From: Gemmobacter nectariphilus DSM 15620
GTDB taxonomy: Bacteria > Pseudomonadota > Alphaproteobacteria > Rhodobacterales > Rhodobacteraceae
Assembly: GCF_000429765.1 (NCBI RefSeq)
Contig: NZ_AUCM01000003.1
Location: 537,117-601,116 of the forward strand
DNA: 64,000 nucleotides
Reading direction: 5' to 3'
This document shows positions 58,066 through 64,000 of this stretch, piece after piece. A model generated the notes under the pieces. That model saw only the letters and a list, made by a program, of their open reading frames with translations, was not told the origin of the DNA and searched no databases. Every line of letters begins with the position of its first letter. Within the stretch, counting starts at the first letter, position 1. The position numbers were made by a program, and so were the translations under genes.

Positions 58066-59043
58066 TCAGGGCAGCAGGACCACGCCGCCCGGGCTGCGCT
58101 GCGCCTCCAGCACCTCATGGGCCCGGGCCGCATCGGCCAGCGGCAGGGTCAGGGGGGTGATCGGGCGGATCACGCCGGCGCGGAACGCCTCGAACACCTG
58201 GGCCGACAGGGCGGCCAGACGATCATCGCTGCGGATATAGTGGAACACGATGGGCCGCACGAGCGAGACCGAGCGCACCGCCAGATCCGAAGGTGTCAGC
58301 GGATCGACCGGCCCCGAGGCCTGACCATAGTTCACCAGCGTGCCTTCGAAATCCAGACAGTCGAGCGAGCCGCGAAAAGTCTCCTTGCCGACCGCATCAT
58401 AGGCCGCGGCCACCCCGGCCCCGCCGGTGATCTGGCGCACGCGGGCAACGAAATCTTCCTCGCGGTAAAGGATCGTATGATGCGCCCCGGCCCGCTCGGC
58501 CACCGCGGCCTTTTCGCGCGTGCCGACAGTGCCGATGACCGTGGCGCCCAGATGGCGGCACCAGCTGCACAGCAGCTGCCCCACCCCGCCGGCCGCCGCA
58601 TGGACCAGCACGGTCTGACCCGCCGTGACCCGGTGGGCGCGGCTGACCAGCACGCTGACCGTCAGCGCCTTCATCAGCGTTGCAGCCAGCTCGGCATCGG
58701 GGATCGCATCGGGCAGCGCGATCGCCTCGGCCGCCCGCAAGACGCGATGGGTGGCATAGCCGCCATACCGCCCGCTGACCCAGCCGACCCGCTGGCCAAG
58801 GCGCAGGCCGGTGACCCCCTCGCCCAAGGCCTCGATGACGCCGACCGCCTCGATCCCCGGAATGCCGGGCAAGGCCAGGGTGCGGTAAAGGCCCGAGCGG
58901 ACATAGCAGTCGTGGAAATTCACCCCGATGGCGGTATGGCGCAGCAAAATCTCGCCTGGCCCAGGCGCGGGGCGCGCGGTTAGCGACAGCTTCAGCACAC
59001 CGGGCCCGCCGAAGTCGTTCAGAACGATGGCCTGCATGGTCAT
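58066..59043 (-). CDS. Zinc-independent quinone oxidoreductase (Qor type)
   Basis: NADPH:quinone or alkenal reductase of the MDR superfamily, 325 residues starting MTMQAIVLNDFGGPGVLKL after AAGGA. NADPH-binding AAAGGVGQLLCSWC; no zinc-ligand cysteines, which fits the Qor branch. Downstream of the hydratase gene by 27 bp, so the two are probably co-transcribed. Confidence 0.9.
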   Translation of the reverse strand: MTMQAIVLNDFGGPGVLKLSLTARPAPGPGEILLRHTAIGVNFHDCYVRSGLYRTLALPGIPGIEAVGVIEALGEGVTGLRLGQRVGWVSGRYGGYATHRVLRAAEAIALPDAIPDAELAATLMKALTVSVLVSRAHRVTAGQTVLVHAAAGGVGQLLCSWCRHLGATVIGTVGTREKAAVAERAGAHHTILYREEDFVARVRQITGGAGVAAAYDAVGKETFRGSLDCLDFEGTLVNYGQASGPVDPLTPSDLAVRSVSLVRPIVFHYIRSDDRLAALSAQVFEAFRAGVIRPITPLTLPLADAARAHEVLEAQRSPGGVVLLP

Positions 59044-59070
59044 GGCGGGGATCCTTTCAAAGCTGGGACG

Positions 59071-59889
59071 TCAGAGAAAGCGCAGGGTCAGGCCCGGCAG
59101 CGCCAGCCCTTGAAGATGGGTGGTCCAGATCTGGCCCGGGACAACCGGAAAGGCCCGGGTGACCGTGCCGGTGGTGATGATGTCACCCGGCAAGATCCCC
59201 CGCCCGAACGGGCATTCGGAAATCCCGTCGACAAAGTGGCGCAGCGCCGAAAGCGGGCTGTCCAGCACATTGGCCGCATGGCCCCGGTCCTCGGTCCCGT
59301 CATCGCAGCGCAGGGTCAGCGTAAAGCTGGCCAGATCCCTCAGCAGCGGCGCGGGCGCCTGTCCGGCCAGCCCTAGCCACGGCCCCAGCACATAGGCCCC
59401 ATGCAACGCGCCCGCCGCCATCGTATCCACCGGCCGAAAGACCCAGCCGGGATAGGGCGACTGCACGATCTCGACCCCATGCGCCACGGCGTCGAAGCAG
59501 CCCAATAGCGCGGCCTCGTCCATCCCCGGCGTGGGCGTGCGGCTGATGCGAAAGGCGATCTCGGGCTCGATCCGCGGCTCGTGCAGATGGGCGATGCGGC
59601 AGTCGGCTTGCGCCCCCGTGGCAATCGTCAGCCCGCTGTCATACATCACGCCCCAGATCGGCGCATGCACATCGTATTCGTCCCAGATGGTTCGGTTGGT
59701 AAAGCCGATCTTCCAGCCGATCGGCCGCTCGCCCCGCGCGATGCGGCGGCCCATCAGGTCAAAGGCGATGCGATAGGCATCAGGGACCGTCAACGCGGGT
59801 TCGGATGCTGTCAGCGGTGCAAGAGGCGCGGCAGTGTCGAAGGCGTCCAGCAGGGCCGACGCATGGTCACGGATGCGGTCCTCGGTCAT
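59071..59889 (-). CDS. 2-keto-4-pentenoate hydratase/MhpD-type family protein
   Basis: 272 residues. The FAH-like fold carries GWKIGFTNRTIWDEY, RIEPEIAFRI (metal ligands Glu), HGVEIVQSPYPGW and GDIITTGTVTRAFPV. Could be a hydratase of an aromatic meta-cleavage route or the related decarboxylase; no dioxygenase is nearby, so the substrate is open. Confidence 0.85.
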   Translation of the reverse strand: MTEDRIRDHASALLDAFDTAAPLAPLTASEPALTVPDAYRIAFDLMGRRIARGERPIGWKIGFTNRTIWDEYDVHAPIWGVMYDSGLTIATGAQADCRIAHLHEPRIEPEIAFRISRTPTPGMDEAALLGCFDAVAHGVEIVQSPYPGWVFRPVDTMAAGALHGAYVLGPWLGLAGQAPAPLLRDLASFTLTLRCDDGTEDRGHAANVLDSPLSALRHFVDGISECPFGRGILPGDIITTGTVTRAFPVVPGQIWTTHLQGLALPGLTLRFL

Positions 59890-59946
59890 CTTCCCCCCCC
59901 TGACGGCGCTTTCGGGTGATAGTCGCGCCCGCGCCCGGCAGCAAGC

Positions 59947-60630
59947 CTAGGGGGCTGGCGTCACGCCGATCACCGGCAGATGCAGGTGCCAAAGCAACGC
60001 CCAGATCGCCACGGCCAGGATCAGCCTGCGCCAGGGCGGCGCAGCCCGCGGATGCCAGCGCCCGGACAGCAGCGCGCCAAAGGGCACCAGCGCGGTTCGC
60101 GCCGCAAGCCGATGCCACGCGGCATCGCCAAGGGCACGGCGCTTGCGCCGCTCGACCAGCGGCAGTCCGGCCAGCGCCATCGCCAGGAAGGTTCCGAACA
60201 AAAGCACATGCGCCAGATCGCCATTGGCCAGCAGATGCGCCCCTGCCCACAGCGCCAGCGCCCACAACAGCGGCTGGCGCGTCAGCCCGGCAATTCCGGG
60301 ACGCGCAGGATCAAAGCCCGGGGCGCGCCCCTCGAAGGCAAAGGGGTTCGGCGCCCCGATGCCAAGCGTTGCCAGCAGAATCGCCCCCGGCACGGCAAGG
60401 TTGACCACCCAGCGATGCCACGGCGCCTGATCCCAGATCGGGACAAAGGGCGCCCGCCCGGCCGCCACGATCAGCCACCAGAACAGCCCCAGCGAGACCA
60501 GCGAAAAAACAGTGACATAGCCCGCCATGCCCAGGCGCAGGACCAGCGCCTGCCGCAGCCCCAGCGCCGCAGGCACCCGGTGCGAGGCGAGAAACACCAG
60601 CATGGCAAGGGTGAATTCGATCCAGTCCAT
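59947..60630 (-). CDS. NnrU-family membrane protein
   Basis: 227 residues from the ATG at 60630 after AGGAGAGGG (MDWIEFTLAMLVFLASHRVP). Six or so transmembrane helices with conserved HRWVVNLAVPGAILLATLG and HLLANGDLAHVLLFGTF. NnrU proteins are tied to nitrogen-oxide metabolism, but the same fold is used elsewhere and no denitrification gene lies here. Heme-related roles are also possible. Confidence 0.87.
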   Translation of the reverse strand: MDWIEFTLAMLVFLASHRVPAALGLRQALVLRLGMAGYVTVFSLVSLGLFWWLIVAAGRAPFVPIWDQAPWHRWVVNLAVPGAILLATLGIGAPNPFAFEGRAPGFDPARPGIAGLTRQPLLWALALWAGAHLLANGDLAHVLLFGTFLAMALAGLPLVERRKRRALGDAAWHRLAARTALVPFGALLSGRWHPRAAPPWRRLILAVAIWALLWHLHLPVIGVTPAP

Positions 60631-60739
60631 TGCCCTCTCCTGCGCCTGCCCCGATGATCGGGCAAGGCCAAACCGCTGAAATCGCCCCGTCAAGACGTGC
60701 AAGCACTGGCCGACACCCCCCTGCCCCAGCGCCTCGCCC

Positions 60740-60768
60740 TTGACCTCGGTGCGCGGAAAGCCCTTATT
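60740..60768 (+). promoter_or_regulatory. sodB promoter
   Basis: TTGACC (60740-60745), 17 bp, CTTATT (60763-60768). The start lies near 60775, leaving about 27 nt including AAAGGAAA before the ATG. Confidence 0.55.
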
Positions 60769-60801
60769 CGGGGCAGCCGACCAACCCGAAAGGAAAGCGC
60801 C

Positions 60802-61404
60802 ATGACCTTCAAGCTCCCCGATCTTCCCTACAAGTACAACGCCCTCGAACTGCTGGGCATGTCGATGGAAACCATGGAGTTCCACCACGACCTGCACCAC
60901 AAGGCCTATGTCGACAACGGCAACAAGCTGATCGCCGGCACCGAGTGGGAAAACAAATCGGTCGAAGAGATCGTCGTGGGCACCTATCAGGCCGGTGCGG
61001 TCGCGCAGAACGGCATCTTCAACAATGCCTCGCAGCACTGGAACCACTGCCTGTTCTGGGAAATCATGGGCCCGGGCGATGACAAGAAAATGCCGCCCGA
61101 GCTGGAAAAGGCCCTGACCGAGGCCTTTGGTTCGGTCGCCAAGTTCAAGGAAGATTTCGCCGCCGCCGGCGCCGGCCAGTTCGGCTCGGGCTGGGCCTGG
61201 CTGGTCAAGGACAAGGACGGCGCGCTGAAGGTCACCAAGACCGAAAACGGCGTCAACCCGCTGTGCTTTGGCCAGACCGCCCTGCTGGGCTGCGACGTGT
61301 GGGAACATTCCTACTACATCGACTTCCGCAACCGTCGCCCGGCCTATCTGTCGAACTTCCTCGACAAGCTGGTCAACTGGGAAGCGGTCGCGGCCAAGCT
61401 GTAA
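60802..61404 (+). CDS. sodB: Iron-type superoxide dismutase
   Basis: 200 residues starting MTFKLPDLPYKYNALELLGM after AGGAAA. Metal ligands are visible in METMEFHHDLHH (His28), NNASQHWNHCLFW and GCDVWEHSYYIDF. Fe/cambialistic features AGQFGSGWAWL. No signal peptide, so cytoplasmic. Single gene with its own promoter; a broken metallophosphoesterase gene follows. Confidence 0.95.
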   Translation: MTFKLPDLPYKYNALELLGMSMETMEFHHDLHHKAYVDNGNKLIAGTEWENKSVEEIVVGTYQAGAVAQNGIFNNASQHWNHCLFWEIMGPGDDKKMPPELEKALTEAFGSVAKFKEDFAAAGAGQFGSGWAWLVKDKDGALKVTKTENGVNPLCFGQTALLGCDVWEHSYYIDFRNRRPAYLSNFLDKLVNWEAVAAKL

Positions 61405-62280
61405 GTGATTTCCCGAAGGGGAGTTCTGAAAGGCCTGCCGGGGGTGACCCTGGCAGGTCATGTCATGGGGGGCTATGCCTTTGGCATCTAGCCTGGTCTG
61501 CGCCTGCGCATCGCGCGCTGGCAGATCACGCCCCGGGGCTGGACAGCCGGGCCGCTGCGGCTGGTGATCTTGTCGGCCCTGCATCTGGGCAGGCCCCCTG
61601 TCGGGCTTGGGCGGCTGGAGCGGATCGTCGCGGCCGCCCATGCGCTGGAGCCCGATCTTGTGCTGTATCTGGGGGATCATGCGGCTGGGCACCGGTTCGT
61701 GACCGTGCCGGTCCGTATTGCCGGTGCCGCCCCGATCATTGCGCGGGCGCGTGGGCGGATGGGCCGTTATGCGGTGCTGGGCAATCACGACTGGTGGGAC
61801 GACCTCACCGCACAGCGCCAGGGGGGCGGGCCCAACCTTCATGCCACAGCACTGGAACGCGCGGGCATTCCGGTCCTGTCAAACCGTGCGGTCAGGCTGG
61901 ATGGCTTCTGGCTGGCCGGGGTCGAGGATCAATTGGCGATCTTCGGGGGCAAGGGACGGTTCACCGGACTGGACGACCTGCCCGGCACGCTGGCGCAAGT
62001 GACCGACGATACGCCGGTGATCCTGATGGCGCATGAGCCTGACATCTTCGTGCAGGTTCCGGCCCGGGTGGCGCTGACGCTGTCAGGCCATACGCATGGC
62101 GGCCAGGTGCGGCTGTTCGGCTGGTCCCCCGTGGTGCCGTCACGCTATGGCAACCGCTTTGCCTATGGTCATGTCCAGGAAGACGGGCGCGATCTGGTCG
62201 TTTCGGGCGGCATCGGCTGTTCGATCCTGCCGGTGCGCCTTGGCAGCCCGCCCGAAATCACCGTGGTCGATCTTGCCTGA
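61405..62280 (+). pseudogene. Metallophosphoesterase gene disrupted by an in-frame stop
   Basis: In the frame of the long downstream part, the upstream codons read SRRGVLKG (twin-arginine-like), LAGHVMGGYAFGI, then TAG at 61489-61491, then PGLRLRIARWQITPRGW into the calcineurin-like domain ([32 protein letters not shown]). The expected DxH motif is ALHLG, so a metal-binding Asp is also lost. A shorter product from GTG 61564 would lack the N-terminal metal site. Likely a decaying gene. Confidence 0.75.
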
Positions 62281-62357
62281 CGCGCCTGCCTTTTCGCTTT
62301 CCCCCCCGCCCGATCCTTGGGAAAAGCGCCACAGGGAATCATCCGGGGGATGCCGCC

Positions 62358-63050
62358 ATGGCCTTTGACCGTTCCATCAAGATCGCGCCGTCGATCCTGT
62401 CCGCCGATTTCGCCGATTTCGGGCGCGAGATCCGCGCGATCGAGGATCAGGGCGCCGACTGGGTGCATGTCGACGTGATGGACGGACATTTCGTCCCGAA
62501 CCTGACCTTCGGCCCCCCGGCGGTTGCGGCCTTTCGCAAGCATGTGAAGACGGTGATGGACGTGCATCTGATGATCGCGCCCGTCGATCCCTATATCGAG
62601 GCCTTTGCCAAGGCCGGGGCCGATATCATCACCGCCCATGTCGAGGCAGGCCCGCACATTCACCGCACCCTGCAAGCCATTCGCGCGACAGGGAAAAAGG
62701 CAGGTGTCGCACTGAACCCGGGCACCCCGGCCGACTCGGTCGCGCATCTGCTGGACCTGGCGGACCTGATCTGCGTGATGACGGTCAACCCCGGCTTCGG
62801 CGGGCAGAAGTTCATCGACATGACCGGCAAGGTGCGCCAGCTGCGCGCGATGATCGGCGATCGGCCCGTGCATATCGAGATCGACGGCGGCGTCGATCCG
62901 GGCACCGCGCCGGGGCTGGTGGCCGCTGGGGCTGATGTGCTGGTGGCAGGCTCGGCGGTGTTCAAGGGCGGCTCGGTCGAGCGGGCGGATGTCTATGGTG
63001 CCAACATTGCCGCGATTCGCGCGGCGGCGACCGGCGCGCTGGCCGGCTGA
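62358..63050 (+). CDS. rpe: Ribulose-phosphate 3-epimerase
   Basis: Interconverts ribulose 5-phosphate and xylulose 5-phosphate (pentose phosphate and Calvin cycles). 230 residues: [48 protein letters not shown] and [13 protein letters not shown] carry the metal and phosphate sites. Closely followed by a repeat element. Confidence 0.96.
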   Translation: MAFDRSIKIAPSILSADFADFGREIRAIEDQGADWVHVDVMDGHFVPNLTFGPPAVAAFRKHVKTVMDVHLMIAPVDPYIEAFAKAGADIITAHVEAGPHIHRTLQAIRATGKKAGVALNPGTPADSVAHLLDLADLICVMTVNPGFGGQKFIDMTGKVRQLRAMIGDRPVHIEIDGGVDPGTAPGLVAAGADVLVAGSAVFKGGSVERADVYGANIAAIRAAATGALAG

Positions 63051-63058
63051 ACACAGAG

Positions 63059-63126
63059 AGGGGGACCAGTCCCCCTCTTGGCCCGTGCCGGGCCAATTCA
63101 CCCCCTGGGGTATTTGGGGAAGGTGA
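63059..63126 (-). repeat. Intergenic two-hairpin element, copy 8
   Basis: Minus-strand CAAATACCCCAGGGGG, TGAATTGGCCCGGCACGGGCCAA, then GGGGGAC-TGG-TCCCCC. Starts 9 bp after the rpe stop and reads antisense to rpe. Confidence 0.9.
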
Positions 63127-63173
63127 TGTGTGCAGACAGCGGGCTGCCGCTGCCAGATCGCGCGCGCCTGCCC

Positions 63174-63200
63174 CTTCACCTTTCTGCAAATACCCTCTGA
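63174..63200 (+). repeat. Degenerate copy of the intergenic element
   Basis: CACCTTTCTGCAAATACCC survives but the G run and hairpins do not. It lies behind holC, in opposite orientation to copy 8. Confidence 0.5.
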
Positions 63201-63245
63201 CATCGCCGCCCCGCGCGCGATCGGGTCGGGGGCGCGGCCGCGGCG

Positions 63246-63713
63246 TCAGGTCTTGCGTTTTGCCGTCTGCATCTGCCAGCGCCCCGAAGCCTCGGACCAG
63301 TATTCGGCGTCGGCCCCGGCGCCGGTCAGGGTGCGCCATTGGACGCGGGCCGTTTCCACCGCAGCCGGATCCGAGCCGTCAAACACGATCCAGGCCCGTT
63401 CCAGCGCCGCCACCTCGTCGGCGCTGACATCGGCGCCGTCCAGCGCCAGCAAGGCGCGGGCACCGTTCGGCATGGCTGTCCCTTGGGTCAGCAAAACCGG
63501 CTGGTCGGCATCATGCGGCCCGCCGGCCAGACCATGGGGCAGGAAGCTGTCCTCGGGGTCGAGCCACAGCCGTTCGTCCAGCCGCTCGAGCGCGGCGCGG
63601 TTTGCACCGCGGATCACCACGCGCCAGCCCATTCCCAGCGCGCGGGTCACGTTCAGCCGCACCACATCCTCGGGCGAGGATCGCGTCAGGTGAAAGAACA
63701 GCGCGTGGCCCAT
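63246..63713 (-). CDS. holC: DNA polymerase III chi subunit
   Basis: 155 residues from the ATG at 63713, overlapping the pepA stop (TGATG). Starts MGHALFFHLTRSSPEDVVRL; conserved WLDPEDSFLPHGLAGGP and the C-terminal WRTLTGAGADAEYWSE. Chi links the clamp loader to single-strand binding protein. The pepA-holC order is the usual proteobacterial one. Confidence 0.93.
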   Translation of the reverse strand: MGHALFFHLTRSSPEDVVRLNVTRALGMGWRVVIRGANRAALERLDERLWLDPEDSFLPHGLAGGPHDADQPVLLTQGTAMPNGARALLALDGADVSADEVAALERAWIVFDGSDPAAVETARVQWRTLTGAGADAEYWSEASGRWQMQTAKRKT

Positions 63714-64000
63714 CAACCCTCGCGCGCGGCGATCAGGTGGTTGATCGCGCGCACGCCCCAGCCGGTCGCCCCCTTGGGCGCAAAGGCGGTGTCCGCCTTG
63801 GTCAGGGCGGTGCCGGCAATATCAAGATGGATCCACGGCATGTCCGGCCTGACGAAGCGTTGCAGGAAGCAGGCCGCGACGATGGACCCCGCATCGCGCG
63901 CTCCGGTCGAGTTGCGGATATCGGCAATGTCGGATTTCAGCTTGGCGTCATAGGCCTCGCCCAGCGGCAGGCGCCAGGCGCCTTCGGACTCGTGCCGCGC
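63713..64000 (-). CDS. pepA: Leucyl aminopeptidase, C-terminal part (5' end beyond window)
   Basis: 95 codons of the C-terminus are visible: the family segments WRLPLGEAYDAKLKSDIADI, NSTGARDAGSIVAACFLQRF and PWIHLDIAGTA end in AINHLIAAREG. M17 manganese/zinc aminopeptidase. Stop overlaps the holC start. Confidence 0.93.
   Translation of the reverse strand, partial: ARHESEGAWRLPLGEAYDAKLKSDIADIRNSTGARDAGSIVAACFLQRFVRPDMPWIHLDIAGTALTKADTAFAPKGATGWGVRAINHLIAAREG

Noticed and set aside
59947-61842. Long minus-strand frame extending nnrU through sodB
   Set aside because: sodB is clear on the plus strand; nnrU has its own start with a strong ribosome site at 60630.

Overview
This is a GC-rich chromosomal window from an alphaproteobacterium, most likely Rhodobacteraceae (Rhodobacter/Paracoccus type). 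The evidence is an atpHAGDC operon without F0 genes, a separate gene for the alphaproteobacterial F1-ATPase zeta inhibitor, an RpoH-II-like sigma factor, a DUF1127 small protein, an IalB-like secreted protein, a geranylgeranyl-reductase-family flavoprotein, and a characteristic intergenic repeat carrying AAATATCC followed by runs of G. Almost everything is core chromosome. I see no insertion sequence, prophage, CRISPR array or rRNA operon. One tRNA (Gln, anticodon TTG) is present.

Layout. 1-6.3 kb: partial ornithine cyclodeaminase, then the F1 ATP synthase operon atpHAGDC, all on the minus strand. 6.5-11.6 kb: a methyltransferase, gloB, clpA and an M23 peptidase. 11.7-14.4 kb: a regulatory and toxin-antitoxin patch, with rpoH-II and a Cys-rich MarR regulator sharing a very compact divergent promoter, followed by a Xre-RES toxin-antitoxin pair. 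14.5-18 kb: purS/purC, the zeta subunit, yqeY and carA. 18-25.9 kb: a GT2 glycosyltransferase with an N-terminal GspE-like region, a FadR-type regulator, a HAD phosphatase, a small membrane protein, a UbiH-type hydroxylase, a DMT exporter, an asparaginase and an IalB protein. 26-28.4 kb: exbB-exbD-tonB. 28.6-33 kb: rlmN, htpX, ruvCA (no ruvB), DUF1127 and a small membrane protein. 33-40.7 kb: prmA, a geranylgeranyl-reductase-like protein, msrA, tmk, a D-Ala-D-Ala carboxypeptidase, a SPOR lipoprotein, a lipoprotein cytochrome c and a BaiN-type flavoprotein. 40.8-42.5 kb: tRNA-Gln, coaD and a CBS-domain protein. 42.6-49.3 kb: a valine-degradation operon (mmsA, isobutyryl-CoA dehydrogenase, 3-hydroxyisobutyryl-CoA hydrolase, mmsB) with a divergent LysR, trailed by a Crp/Fnr regulator and a DUF2892 protein. 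49.4-52.5 kb: a DAO-family oxidase, an orphan LuxR-type regulator and about 1 kb of structured DNA with no gene. 52.5-55.5 kb: rpsB-tsf and a MobA-like nucleotidyltransferase. 55.5-64 kb: a large RTX/Hint-domain protein, qor, a hydratase, nnrU, sodB, a decayed metallophosphoesterase, rpe, holC and the end of pepA.

Most noteworthy. (1) A dispersed 3'-end element occurs at least eight times here, plus one degenerate copy. (2) rpoH-II and marR are fired from promoters whose -35 boxes overlap, each with a GTTTCGA palindrome over its core elements, and marR looks leaderless. (3) A complete Xre-RES toxin-antitoxin unit has TTTCC iterons over its promoter. (4) A Tat-type metallophosphoesterase gene is broken by an in-frame TAG and has also lost an active-site Asp. 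(5) The 450 bp behind the luxR gene carry repeated hairpins with a TTTCA loop motif and end in a 14-bp terminator stem, possibly an undescribed small RNA. Nothing here is proven to be a new system; these are the places I would look first.
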